This document shows positions 26,551 to 35,755 of a stretch of DNA of 64,000 nucleotides, piece by piece. Position 1 is the first letter of the stretch. Every line of letters starts with the position of its first letter. A model generated the notes under the pieces. The model searched no databases. It saw only the letters and a list, made by a program, of their open reading frames with translations, and was not told the origin of the DNA. The DNA is from Haloplasma contractile SSD-17B. Lineage in GTDB: Bacteria > Bacillota_I > Bacilli_A > Haloplasmatales > Haloplasmataceae. Made by a program: the position numbers and the translations under genes. The stretch is from assembly GCF_000215935.2 (NCBI RefSeq), contig NZ_AFNU02000001.1, positions 496,001 through 560,000 of the forward strand. Direction: 5' to 3'.

Positions 26551-26650
26551 ATTTTAATAGAACGCTTTTTGTAAAAAAATTGATAATTATTGGAAAAAAT
26601 GTTAAATATGTGTATATTAATCGTTATTTTGTGTTTTTTGTATACTAAAA

Positions 26651-26680
26651 TAAAAAAAGTGACCTTATACAAAGTCACTT
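26651..26680 (-). terminator. Terminator of cassette B
   Basis: AAGTGAC (26657-26663) pairs with GTCACTT (26674-26680); on the minus strand the stem is followed by TTTTTTATTTTAG. It lies about 165 bases after the ankyrin-gene stop. Confidence 0.7.
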
Positions 26681-26792
26681 TTATTATTCGTTTTATAAGT
26701 AAAATCTGTTCGTATCGCCATAAACCTATTATTTCATCAAAGGATTCGCTTTTTTTATAATCATCAATGAAACACTACATTTAGGTCTTAAA

Positions 26793-26810
26793 ACTATACT
26801 AGGGTATAGT
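26793..26810 (-). terminator. Weak terminator-like hairpin after the cassette B ankyrin gene
   Basis: ACTATAC-CTAG-type loop-GTATAGT is a perfect seven-base stem with a four-base loop; on the minus strand only TTT follows. It lies 36 bases past the ankyrin-gene stop. Confidence 0.45.
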
Positions 26811-26845
26811 GGCTATAAATATAAACACTGTACGCTATCAGATCT

Positions 26846-27745
26846 TTATAATCTATTAGCTAATTCAATAAAATTTAATTCTATTGCAAGATCCTTAGCA
26901 GTTTGTCCTTCGTTATTTTGAATGGATCGGTTAATGTCTTGGCTAACTAGGTAATTTGCTATATCTAAATTAGTATAGATTGCATGATGTAAAATTGTAT
27001 CTCCATAATTATTCTGCGCATTCAAATTGACATCAGTATGTTCTATAAGATACTTTACTAGATTGAGTTGTCCAAAATCAATTGCAGCAAAGATACTATT
27101 ATTACCTTCAGCATCTTTAAATGAAGGGTCTGCCCCTTCTTCAATTAATCGTTCTATTAGTTCGATTTGTATATCTGTTGTTTCGCAAGCGACAAGTAAT
27201 GCTGTTGTACCATTATACGACTGATTTAGATCGATATCGTACTTTAGTATCTCGTTTACCACTTTCATATTGTTAGTTGATACTGCATTCATTAATAATG
27301 ACATTCCATAACTATCCGGCCTATTAAGATCGTCTTCGATCTGACTTATTAACGTATAAGCAAGACTATTAATATCATCATTATTGAAGGATTCATTAAA
27401 AAATATGACATTAGATACAGTATCTACCGGGTTATGCTCCTCAATTTTAGTCACATCGAAGCCCGTCTCTACAATTCGCTTTGCACCCTCAATATCATGT
27501 GCTTCAACTAAAATCTCGATAGGGGTTGTACCATCCGAAAATTGGAAGTTTAGCTCACTTCCTCTGTTTAAATAAATCTCGTACTCTTCTTTATTTCCTA
27601 ATAACATAGCTTCATATAACTCTTCTTGCTCCTCAACTGTTAATACGTTCTCTTCTAAAGCAGGGTTTAGAAAAATAAACACGCCAACTCCAATCATTAC
27701 TAGTGATAGACTTAAAAAGAAAACGAACACTAATTTTCTAAACAC
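26846..27745 (-). CDS. Membrane-anchored ankyrin-repeat protein (cassette B)
   Basis: A 299-residue protein, first helix at about residues 5-27 (LVFVFFLSLSLVMIGVGVFIF), then about six ankyrin repeats (DGTTPIEILVEA, YGMSLLMNAVS, GTTALLVACE, GNNSIFAAIDFG, YGDTILHHAIY). Its first 100 residues after the helix align well with the cassette A ankyrin protein, including D-G-T-T at the first repeat; it is shorter by about three repeats. The GTG at 27745 is in frame behind GGAGAG; an overlapping ATG two bases earlier leads to an early stop. It follows its giant partner after a 14-base stem-loop. Confidence 0.8.
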   Translation of the reverse strand: MFRKLVFVFFLSLSLVMIGVGVFIFLNPALEENVLTVEEQEELYEAMLLGNKEEYEIYLNRGSELNFQFSDGTTPIEILVEAHDIEGAKRIVETGFDVTKIEEHNPVDTVSNVIFFNESFNNDDINSLAYTLISQIEDDLNRPDSYGMSLLMNAVSTNNMKVVNEILKYDIDLNQSYNGTTALLVACETTDIQIELIERLIEEGADPSFKDAEGNNSIFAAIDFGQLNLVKYLIEHTDVNLNAQNNYGDTILHHAIYTNLDIANYLVSQDINRSIQNNEGQTAKDLAIELNFIELANRL

Positions 27746-27775
27746 ATTTAGTCACTCTCCTTTCCCCTTTATAGG

Positions 27776-27814
27776 GATACCCTATTAACTGATTACTATC
27801 GTTAATAGGGTATC
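27776..27814 (-). other. Intercistronic stem-loop, cassette B
   Basis: GATACCCTATTAAC (27776-27789) and GTTAATAGGGTATC (27801-27814) form a perfect 14-base stem with an 11-base loop. It lies between the giant-gene stop (27829) and the ankyrin-gene start (27745) in the same relative place as the stem-loop of cassette A, though the sequences differ. Confidence 0.78.
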
Positions 27815-27828
27815 TTTGTTATGTTAGT

Positions 27829-30800
27829 TTAATATTTTTCGCCATCATCATTGATCGGATCGGTTGGGGTAACAAATACAATTTGCACTGAATCCGATAC
27901 TGTATTTAACAAGTTAAGGTGTTCATCATAGTGTGACAAGATAACTTCTAGTTGGATAGTTCCTGCCTTTAACGGTGTTATTATACCTTGTGTTTGATCA
28001 AATAATACCACTTGATCAGAATCGATTACATTAAATTCAAGTATGACTTCATCTTCAATTGTACTCGGTTCAACTTTCACTAAATCTTCAAGCGTTACCG
28101 ACTCAGTTGTTTTAAACTCATACTCATTTTGTGTAAAGCCACTTTGGTCATTTATAACATCCTTAACAATTATGACTGTACTTATTTTTTCGACTAATAC
28201 GTTTGTAGCTTGATCATACAGTTCTATTTCGATTGTTGCTGAACCAGGAGCTAAAGCACTAACGATTCCGGTTGATTGAGTAATAGTGGCAACGGATTGA
28301 TTTAACGACCTAAACTCGATTCGATAGTCACCTGTATAGTTACATGTCACTTGATAGTCACTAAACTGTTGTGAAACATATAAGGTCGTAATGTCTGGTG
28401 ATACCGATAAATACGTTGGATTATTGACAGTTATCGATGCAGTAGATTCAATCAACTTTCCTTCTTTATTGTATCCACTAATGGTAACACTTGTTTTACC
28501 TTCTTTAAGACCTGTTACGTATAGTTGACCGTTATCGCTATACAAATCAACTACAGTCGGATCTTTAACACTGTAAGTTAAATTATTTAAACTGAGTATA
28601 GGATTCATATTAATTGTTAATGACTTAGTTTCTAATAGATTTAATCCTATATCATATATCGATAGTTCGCTTATTGTCTCGTATGTATAAATAGGAATTT
28701 GTTTTGTAACTTGATATCCAAACACATCAACGAATGTAATTTCAACTATTTGTTCACCAATTGCTTTAGAATATAACATTCGATCATTTATTTCAAATGG
28801 TGTTTGATTGTTATAAGAGTTCAATACCGTTCCTAAGTTATAATAAATGTCTTTTAGCACCACATCTTGATCAACTGTAAACAAACTAGACATGTCTATT
28901 GAACTATTGTATGGTACGAATAAATAATCCGTATAATGATCGATTATTGTGTGACTACTAATCGTTTTACTCGCTTCAAAATTAATATGATTAAACGATT
29001 GTGAAACGGTTTGATTTTGTATAGCATTAAACCTTAACGTACTTTGATTTAAAGTAAACGTATTCGTTTCTAGTGCTCTAAACGAGATGTCAAATTTATA
29101 ATCTGGATTTAAGACGATGTACTCCCCATTAATTAAAATAAGTTGAATATCATTAAACGTATGTTCAATTGTTGTACCCGTTAGATAGTCTCCTGTTTTC
29201 GTAAATCCGCTTGGAATAGACGTTATTTCAATGCCTACAGGAAATTGTTCTTTAAAACTAATATTTTTTAATATTATTTCAGTTGGTAGTTGCTCTTGTG
29301 ATGCTATATTACTGAAGTCTAATGCTTTAACATTAAAGTCATAGTCAATTATTTTTGTGTTATTTACTTGAATGTAGTCTTTAAACTGATGGGGTGTCGA
29401 ATCTAAATTTCGATTCATCTCGAAATAGTCATCGATGTCAGCCACGAATAAGTTAAATCCATAGACTGACTCATTCTTTTGTTCTTCATCACTTACAACA
29501 ACTCGAACATAAACTGAATCTACAGAATTTGCAGTAGGATTTGCGAGCTGATTAAGCGTAATCGTCTGTTGCTCATTACCTAAAGAAGTCCCCTCTTCTA
29601 CTTGCTGTTCATTAACAAATACTTTATATTGATAGGTCGTATTTGTATTTGTAGTAGTTGGAGTAAAATTAAAGTTAATCGCGTCAGTTTCATTAATTAA
29701 CGCATTTTCAAATGTGTTCGTTACGTTTATATTTAATGTTTCTTCTACAACTACCTCCGGAATCTGTTTTTCTGTTGTCAAATAGGTATTAACGATTGCG
29801 TTTGCCAATAATTTATGCTCAATATCTTTATACATTCGATAAGAATTATTACCTATATTTAAAAATGTTAAGTTATTACGTTTAGCATAATAAATATTAT
29901 TATAAGAATCAAATTGATCCTTTCTATTTAATTCTTTGTTATACATATTCATTAGTGGAATAAGATTTGGGTCTTCAAGGTCTAATTGATATTGTTCGTT
30001 ATATGAATAGTTAAGATCACTTGGGATTAGTAATTCTTCACTATTTATATTAAATGGATAGGATGAGTAGCTATTGTAATTAACTATTTCTAGATTATTT
30101 ACATTTTCACTAGATTCAGAGAAGTGAATTTGAAAATTAGTAAACAAAAAGCCTGAGAAATAGTCTAACCAAAATTTATGGCCCCGTGTCATGGCACTTG
30201 TAAAAATAATCGGTTTTCCCTCATCGATCTTTTGTTGAATCGAATTAAATACTTGGCGATTCGGATGATCATCAAAAATATCCTGTCCAAGTAAGATGAC
30301 ATCATACTCATCCATAATACGATAATGTGAACATGGATGTTTCGATTCATTCTTACTGTTTTTACTAAATTCTTTAATTGTACAGCTTTCTACTGTTATT
30401 TTATATTCACCATTGTTATTAAAATAAGCATCCACAAATTCATCTTCTAATAGATTATTACGATATTCAACCATTGATGACACGACATTTAGAACCTTTA
30501 TCTCTTTTGTATGTCCGCCAAATTTTATTAATCCACTCTTAGTAGCAGTAACTCCATTATGTTCAATCATGACTTTCCAGTCAAATACACCTGAATATAG
30601 TTCAGGAACGTAAAATGAGAAACTATTTGTTCCATTAACAATATCACTTGAATAGATTCGCTCATCATTGCTAAACGTATAATCACCTGTAAAGTCGATA
30701 TAGAAACTTAATTTCGCCTGAGAATAGTTTGTGAGATTGACTTCAAATTCAACTAGATCACCTTGATTATAGGTTTTTGTAGAATCTAACAGGTAGTCTA

Positions 30801-31662
30801 CTGGTTGTTTTGTTAATTCAAACTCTGGTTTCATATTATTAATTTGTATATATGCCATATATGCAAGCACATCTTGATAGAGATCATCTGTATTGTTATA
30901 ACTAACTTCAAACACATTCCCGTAGGTTAAATCAGAGCCCTTAAGTTTTTCATATAAAATACTATCAGGATAATTAAAAGCGTTACTATGAATGAAAACA
31001 GGCACACCTTTATTCATATACTGTTCTATGAGTTGATTCGCCTTTAAAACAGTAAGGTCATTTAAATTGTCTGTTGTATCAAGGTAAGGATCACAATAGC
31101 TCTCCCATTTTGGGCATTCTTCTACATTCTTAGGTGTATAATCCCCAGTTGTAAATATAATAGCATCATATTTTCCCTCAATGTCTTGTCTATTTGCTAC
31201 AAACTGCTTGATCGTCATGACCTCTAAATTAAAATTGCCCATATTTTGAATAAAGTGATCCCCTTGTAAGTCATAGGTAACAGTCATGTCCTGGTATAAA
31301 GATGTTAATCGGTTGAGAGATGAATATACATCACTAACCTCTATAAAGGGATCTTGATCATACACCTCAGGTGTAATTTCTAGTATGTTAAACTGTAATT
31401 CATTGTTAACAGCATTTTTCAAGTCTGTTGTCGTGTAGTTAGTACTTAGCTTTGTATTAATTAACCCTGTCATATTCGTGTAATACTCATCTTGATAGGT
31501 CAAATAATCTGACATCTGGGATTCAACTTGATAAGCATACTCTGAGAAGGTTTGATCAGTAAACGTTGAAGCATCGGCCTGGTGTGAAAATGCAATCATA
31601 CTTCCTATATAACTAATGATTACAACAATGAAAAGGTAACACAATTTTTTAAAATGATTCAT
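27829..31662 (-). CDS. Giant secreted multidomain surface protein (cassette B)
   Basis: A 1,277-residue paralogue of the cassette A giant protein. A signal peptide (residues about 5-28, ending HQADA) is followed by the same layout: ILEITPEVYDQ with YDAIIFTTG and VPVFIHSNAF, an Ig-like segment, then IKVLNVVSS with YDVILLGQDIF and KPIIFTSAMTRGH, and C-terminal Ig-like domains (SVSPDITTLYVSQ, GIVSALAPGSATIEIEL). The N-terminal Asn/Gly-rich linker of cassette A is missing. No sorting signal is seen, so it is released or held by another protein, perhaps the ankyrin protein. AGGTGG lies 12 bases before the ATG at 31662; a GTG at 31674 sits too near that site. Confidence 0.8.
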   Translation of the reverse strand: MNHFKKLCYLFIVVIISYIGSMIAFSHQADASTFTDQTFSEYAYQVESQMSDYLTYQDEYYTNMTGLINTKLSTNYTTTDLKNAVNNELQFNILEITPEVYDQDPFIEVSDVYSSLNRLTSLYQDMTVTYDLQGDHFIQNMGNFNLEVMTIKQFVANRQDIEGKYDAIIFTTGDYTPKNVEECPKWESYCDPYLDTTDNLNDLTVLKANQLIEQYMNKGVPVFIHSNAFNYPDSILYEKLKGSDLTYGNVFEVSYNNTDDLYQDVLAYMAYIQINNMKPEFELTKQPVDYLLDSTKTYNQGDLVEFEVNLTNYSQAKLSFYIDFTGDYTFSNDERIYSSDIVNGTNSFSFYVPELYSGVFDWKVMIEHNGVTATKSGLIKFGGHTKEIKVLNVVSSMVEYRNNLLEDEFVDAYFNNNGEYKITVESCTIKEFSKNSKNESKHPCSHYRIMDEYDVILLGQDIFDDHPNRQVFNSIQQKIDEGKPIIFTSAMTRGHKFWLDYFSGFLFTNFQIHFSESSENVNNLEIVNYNSYSSYPFNINSEELLIPSDLNYSYNEQYQLDLEDPNLIPLMNMYNKELNRKDQFDSYNNIYYAKRNNLTFLNIGNNSYRMYKDIEHKLLANAIVNTYLTTEKQIPEVVVEETLNINVTNTFENALINETDAINFNFTPTTTNTNTTYQYKVFVNEQQVEEGTSLGNEQQTITLNQLANPTANSVDSVYVRVVVSDEEQKNESVYGFNLFVADIDDYFEMNRNLDSTPHQFKDYIQVNNTKIIDYDFNVKALDFSNIASQEQLPTEIILKNISFKEQFPVGIEITSIPSGFTKTGDYLTGTTIEHTFNDIQLILINGEYIVLNPDYKFDISFRALETNTFTLNQSTLRFNAIQNQTVSQSFNHINFEASKTISSHTIIDHYTDYLFVPYNSSIDMSSLFTVDQDVVLKDIYYNLGTVLNSYNNQTPFEINDRMLYSKAIGEQIVEITFVDVFGYQVTKQIPIYTYETISELSIYDIGLNLLETKSLTINMNPILSLNNLTYSVKDPTVVDLYSDNGQLYVTGLKEGKTSVTISGYNKEGKLIESTASITVNNPTYLSVSPDITTLYVSQQFSDYQVTCNYTGDYRIEFRSLNQSVATITQSTGIVSALAPGSATIEIELYDQATNVLVEKISTVIIVKDVINDQSGFTQNEYEFKTTESVTLEDLVKVEPSTIEDEVILEFNVIDSDQVVLFDQTQGIITPLKAGTIQLEVILSHYDEHLNLLNTVSDSVQIVFVTPTDPINDDGEKY

Positions 31663-31981
31663 TTTTTTATTCACCCACCTAATCGTAAATAAATTAGTTT
31701 TATTTACTATATACAATTATATAGCATTACGAATAAATATATCGTAGAAAATTGAGATTAACTTGTTTAAAATACAAAAATCCATGCTACTACTACTATA
31801 TTCACGACATAGCATTATATATTATCATTTTCGTATAAATAAAAAAAAATAATGTGTTGATCGTTATTTTAGATTCTATTCGCCTATTTATTCTTGTATG
31901 CGACACGGTGAGATACGGTGTGTATAATTTTGCTGCATTATGCAAAAAAAATAGTATTAGTTCTAAGCGTTTTTCTAGAAT
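31663..31981. other. Intergenic region between cassette B and nfo, right edge of the island
   Basis: About 320 bases with no gene. It is AT-rich and presumably carries the promoter of the cassette B operon. A small palindrome (TTTTGC-TGCATTAT-GCAAAA near 31929-31950) is seen. No att-like direct repeats, tRNA or transposase remains mark an insertion end. Confidence 0.55.
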
Positions 31982-32042
31982 AAAAAAACAGTCGAAACTT
32001 GTCCACTTACCTTACCGGTAAGTTATAACAAAGTTCGACTGT
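31982..32042 (-). terminator. Terminator of nfo
   Basis: ACAGTCGAA (31988-31996) pairs with TTCGACTGT (32034-32042), extended by an inner ACTTGT/ACAAAGT pair; on the minus strand seven Ts follow. It closes the cshB-nfo unit. Confidence 0.82.
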
Positions 32043-32059
32043 AGTCGTTCGCTATAAAA

Positions 32060-32974
32060 TTATAAAATAATATCTTCTTTTTCAGCTAAAACGCCATGTT
32101 TATTAAATGATTTTGCTTTAAAATTATTAATTTCATCAGAATAAGGTGCCTTTTTATTTTTCTTGTCATCACCAATTTGAATATAGGGTGTTTCTAGTAT
32201 TTTTGGAATATCTTTAAAGTCTTCATGATGTACGATATAATTTAGTGTTTCAAAACCGATATGACCAAATCCAATGTTTTCGTGACGGTCTTTACTCGCA
32301 CCTTTAGGATTTTTGCTATCATTTATATGGAAGACAGATATACGATCGACACCGACAATCTTATCAAATTCATTCATAACACCATCGAAATCCTCTTTAA
32401 CATTATACCCCGCATCATGTGTGTGGCACGTATCAAAGCAAACCGATAGGCGTTGATTATCTTCTACTCCGTCAATAATCTCAGCGATTTGTTCAAAGCT
32501 ACGACCAATCTCTGTTCCTTTACCTGCCATTGTTTCAAGAGCAATACGAACATTATTATCGTTTTGCTGAAATACTTCGTTAATTCCTTTTATAATACGC
32601 TTTGTTCCAGCCTCAAATCCAGTTTTTACGTGGGCACCAGGATGAAGAACAATTTGAGTTGCTCCAATTGCACCGGTACGCTCAATTTCTTTTGTTAAGA
32701 ACTCGACAGCAAATTGAAATTTAGAGTCACTTGGGTTTGCTAAATTCATAATGTAAGGAGCATGTACGACTAAATCATTGATATCAATATTATTTTCAAT
32801 CATTAAATCACGAGCTTCTTCTATTTTCATATCTTCTATATTTTTACGGCGTGTATTTTGTGGCGCTCCTGTATAAAACATAAACGTATTTGAACCATAA
32901 GATAGCGCCTCTTTTACAGATCCCACTAACATGTCTTTTCCGCCCATACTTACATGTGAACCTATTTTGAACAT
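32060..32974 (-). CDS. nfo: Endonuclease IV (AP endonuclease)
   Basis: Cuts the DNA backbone 5' to abasic sites in base excision repair. The 304-residue TIM-barrel protein starts [11 protein letters not shown] and carries the three AP-endonuclease-2 signatures: the LETMAGKG segment, [13 protein letters not shown] and the [20 protein letters not shown] stretch, with the trinuclear zinc ligands in them. AAAGGTG lies five bases before the ATG. It follows cshB by 10 bases, the same pairing as yqfR-yqfS in B. subtilis. Confidence 0.96.
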   Translation of the reverse strand: MFKIGSHVSMGGKDMLVGSVKEALSYGSNTFMFYTGAPQNTRRKNIEDMKIEEARDLMIENNIDINDLVVHAPYIMNLANPSDSKFQFAVEFLTKEIERTGAIGATQIVLHPGAHVKTGFEAGTKRIIKGINEVFQQNDNNVRIALETMAGKGTEIGRSFEQIAEIIDGVEDNQRLSVCFDTCHTHDAGYNVKEDFDGVMNEFDKIVGVDRISVFHINDSKNPKGASKDRHENIGFGHIGFETLNYIVHHEDFKDIPKILETPYIQIGDDKKNKKAPYSDEINNFKAKSFNKHGVLAEKEDIIL

Positions 32975-32984
32975 CCTATCACCT

Positions 32985-34292
32985 TTACTTTCGTCGTTTT
33001 CGTTTGTTCATTTTCTTCATTTCATTTTCTACTTTCCATTTGTACTTCTTCTTATAACCTGGTGCAACGCGTTTTTTCTTTTTAACTTTACCACGCGCTT
33101 TTTTCTCGATTTCTGACATTTCTTTCTTTTCACGTGTTTTACGCTTATTTCGTTCCTTAGTCGGAACAAACTCTTTTTTAGAGATATCAATATAATTAAA
33201 TTTAATTCCACGCTTCTCTAAACGGCTTAAATAATCATCATCTTCTCTGTCATACAGTGAGATAACGAGTCCTTCCGTATTTTTGCGTGAGGTACGACCG
33301 CTTCTATGGATATAGAATTCAGGATCGCTCGGTAATGAATAATTAATAATATGAGAAACACCTTCAATATCAATTCCACGTGCTGCAATATCAGTTGCAA
33401 CAATGTATTGATATTTTAAGTCTCTTATTTCACGCATCATACGACTTCTATTACGCGATGTTAAGTCACCGTGAATTTCTCCTACTTTCATTCCTTTATC
33501 ACGTAGAAAATTAGCTACTTCGCTTGCATCCTTACGTGTATTTGTAAAGATGATCGCAAGGAATGGGTTAATAACATTAAAGATATTAATTAACATCTTA
33601 TTTTTATCACGATTACGCGTTGGCATTAAATTGTGAACCAGTTTTACAGGTGTCACATTTTGATCCGTTAAATCGATATGGATAGGGACTTTCATATATT
33701 TCTTTAAGAATGGTTTTAATTGTTCAGGAATCGTTGCAGAGAAAACCATCATTTGTAGATTCTCATCCATCGTTCCTGCCATATTATCGATTTCCTTTAA
33801 AAATCCAGCTTCTAAAGTCATATCAGCCTCGTCGACAACAAAATATTTTGTCTTATAGATTAACAACTTTTTTTCCTTAATCGATAAGTCCCAAATACGA
33901 CCGGGTGTTCCAATGACAATATCAGGCTGGTTATTCTCTAACCAAGCTAGCTCCTTATCACGATCTCGACCACCAACATAGCGTTTCACCTTAAAATCAA
34001 CCTCTGAATGTTTAACAATCTCTGTAGTCATGTTATGGATTTGTTCGGCTAATTCGCGAGTTGGAGTCGTAATAACATATTGAACTTCACCTTTATTTGG
34101 TACAAGTTCATTAATGAGTGGTAACAAAAATGCATGTGACTTTCCAGATCCCGTCTGAGATTGTCCAATCACATCCTTCCCTTTCTGAATAAGAGGGATG
34201 ACTTCCTGTTGTATTTTTGTTGGTTCTTCGAATTTTAGTGCGTTTAATGCGTCATAAATAAATGGTTTAAATCCAAAATCTTTAAATTCCAT
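32985..34292 (-). CDS. cshB: DEAD-box RNA helicase (CshB-like)
   Basis: ATP-dependent RNA helicase, 435 residues, with the full motif set: Q motif (TKIQQEV), Walker [45 protein letters not shown] and HRSGRTSR. The last 50 residues are extremely Lys/Arg-rich, a typical RNA-binding tail. Length and the neighbouring nfo match B. subtilis CshB (YqfR), which acts in cold adaptation, ribosome assembly and RNA decay. TAGGAG precedes the ATG. Divergent from ispH. Confidence 0.94.
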   Translation of the reverse strand: MEFKDFGFKPFIYDALNALKFEEPTKIQQEVIPLIQKGKDVIGQSQTGSGKSHAFLLPLINELVPNKGEVQYVITTPTRELAEQIHNMTTEIVKHSEVDFKVKRYVGGRDRDKELAWLENNQPDIVIGTPGRIWDLSIKEKKLLIYKTKYFVVDEADMTLEAGFLKEIDNMAGTMDENLQMMVFSATIPEQLKPFLKKYMKVPIHIDLTDQNVTPVKLVHNLMPTRNRDKNKMLINIFNVINPFLAIIFTNTRKDASEVANFLRDKGMKVGEIHGDLTSRNRSRMMREIRDLKYQYIVATDIAARGIDIEGVSHIINYSLPSDPEFYIHRSGRTSRKNTEGLVISLYDREDDDYLSRLEKRGIKFNYIDISKKEFVPTKERNKRKTREKKEMSEIEKKARGKVKKKKRVAPGYKKKYKWKVENEMKKMNKRKRRK

Positions 34293-34659
34293 GATATCAC
34301 TCCTAGTTTATCTTAATTGATATTTTGTATAATTACAAGGAAAATGCTATAGCATTACCTTTACAATCGTTTACGAACAGAAAGCCTAATTAGTGATTTT
34401 AAATCACCTTTTCAGCATATTAAGTTGCAAACAGGAAAGTCTATTAATAGATATTTAATAACTAATTTTTTATAGGTTAACCCTTGTTTTGTGGAACCTA
34501 ATCTTTTTTATAACGACTCTTTATTTTTATTATTTTCAGAAAGCGTCAATCTAATTCGATTTGACTTCAGATCGATACAGTATGTTATGGTAATTGAAGT
34601 CAATGAAACAAAAATAGTAAGATACGATTAGACAAAATCAGTCGAATTTGCCACTTTTA
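34293..34659. promoter_or_regulatory. Divergent cshB-ispH region with two palindromes
   Basis: Upstream of the ispH promoter and of cshB. GTGATTTTAAATCAC (34393-34407) is a perfect 15-base palindrome centred on one T. TTGACTTCA (34561-34569) recurs inverted as TGAAGTCAA (34595-34603). Either could be an operator. No gene with a ribosome site lies here. Confidence 0.5.
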
Positions 34660-34688
34660 TTGTAAAAAATAGAATAACTTTGTATAAT
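34660..34688 (+). promoter_or_regulatory. Promoter of ispH
   Basis: TTGTAA (34660-34665), a 17-base spacer and TATAAT (34683-34688). Transcription would begin about a dozen bases before the ATG at 34707, leaving a very short leader. Confidence 0.65.
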
Positions 34689-34706
34689 GTGATTGGGTGA
34701 TCAAAA

Positions 34707-35651
34707 ATGAATGTAATTAAAATTAGTCCTCGAGGGTATTGCTATGGTGTCGTTGATGCTCTTAAAATTGCAATACACGCCTCAAAAAATAAAGAATTAC
34801 CACAACCAATCTATATATTAGGAAACATTATTCACAATCACTTTGTATCAGATGCCCTCTCACATCAAGGAATAAAAACAGTTGATGAAAAGGGAACTTC
34901 ACGAATTGAACTTCTTGACCTTATTGACAAGGGCACAGTAATCTTTACAGCACATGGTGTGTCGCCACTTGTACACGACAAGGCAAAAGAAAAAGGACTT
35001 CATGTTATTGATGCAACGTGTAAAGATGTAACAAAAACACATGATTATATTAGGCAACAAATTAATCAAGGTTACGATATTATTTATATCGGAAAGAAAC
35101 ATCATCCAGAACCGGAAGGTGCAGTAGGAATCTCACCGGAACATGTACATTTAATCGAAACGGTTGAGGATATTGAAACATTATCGATTACTAACGAGCA
35201 AATAGCCGTAACGAATCAAACAACAATGAGCCTTTGGGATATCTACAAAATTTTCGAGAAATTGAAAGAGCACTATCCAGGGGCTGAGTTTATGCAAGAA
35301 ATATGCGATGCGACTCAAGTACGTCAAGAAGCAGTAGCCATTCAAGCTAAGCTCGCTGATGTAACCATTGTAGTCGGAGACCCTAAAAGTAACAACACTA
35401 ATAAACTAGTGGATGTGTCAATCAAGAAAGCAGGAACGCCTGCATATCGCGTTAAAAATGTTGAAGACATAAAGCCGGACTGGTTGAAAGACTGTAAGAC
35501 TGTAGCAGTATCTAGTGGTGCTTCTACTCCAACTGCAATAACTAAAGAGGTTATTACCTATCTTGAGCAGTTTGACTATGAAAACAAAGAAACTTGGGAT
35601 ATTGAAACTGAGTGCAATGTAACCAATATACTCCCTAGATTTCGAACATAA
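34707..35651 (+). CDS. ispH: 4-hydroxy-3-methylbut-2-enyl diphosphate reductase
   Basis: Last enzyme of the MEP pathway; reduces HMBPP to IPP and DMAPP with a 4Fe-4S cluster. The 314-residue protein has the three cluster cysteines in [15 protein letters not shown] and [10 protein letters not shown], and the substrate residues in [17 protein letters not shown] and SSGASTPT. It is a single gene with a close promoter and a strong terminator, divergent from cshB. In B. subtilis ispH (yqfP) lies in the same stretch between cshB and trmK. Only a weak GGGTGAT ribosome site is seen. Confidence 0.96.
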   Translation: MNVIKISPRGYCYGVVDALKIAIHASKNKELPQPIYILGNIIHNHFVSDALSHQGIKTVDEKGTSRIELLDLIDKGTVIFTAHGVSPLVHDKAKEKGLHVIDATCKDVTKTHDYIRQQINQGYDIIYIGKKHHPEPEGAVGISPEHVHLIETVEDIETLSITNEQIAVTNQTTMSLWDIYKIFEKLKEHYPGAEFMQEICDATQVRQEAVAIQAKLADVTIVVGDPKSNNTNKLVDVSIKKAGTPAYRVKNVEDIKPDWLKDCKTVAVSSGASTPTAITKEVITYLEQFDYENKETWDIETECNVTNILPRFRT

Positions 35652-35727
35652 ACTGCATTAAGCATCGATTTAAATTATGATAATTGCTTTGATTAGAGCA
35701 AGCCTATTGTTTATAGTTAAAAACATT

Positions 35728-35755
35728 AAAATAGCACCGATACGGTGCTATTTTT
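35728..35755. terminator. Bidirectional terminator between ispH and trmK
   Basis: AAATAGCACCG and CGGTGCTATTT form a perfect 11-base stem with an ATA loop, followed by Ts on both strands. The stem includes the trmK stop codon. Confidence 0.88.

Larger units (their letters stand above)
26473..26845. other. Intergenic region between the two surface cassettes
   Basis: About 370 bases without a gene. It holds the promoter candidate for the giant gene of cassette A (26522-26550) and two hairpins that can end cassette B transcripts (26651-26680 and 26793-26810), so the two cassettes are probably separate transcription units. Confidence 0.6.

Noticed and set aside
33029-33211. Minus-strand 60-codon basic frame within cshB
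   Set aside because: Frame-shifted reading of the Lys/Arg-rich tail of the helicase; the composition follows from that tail.
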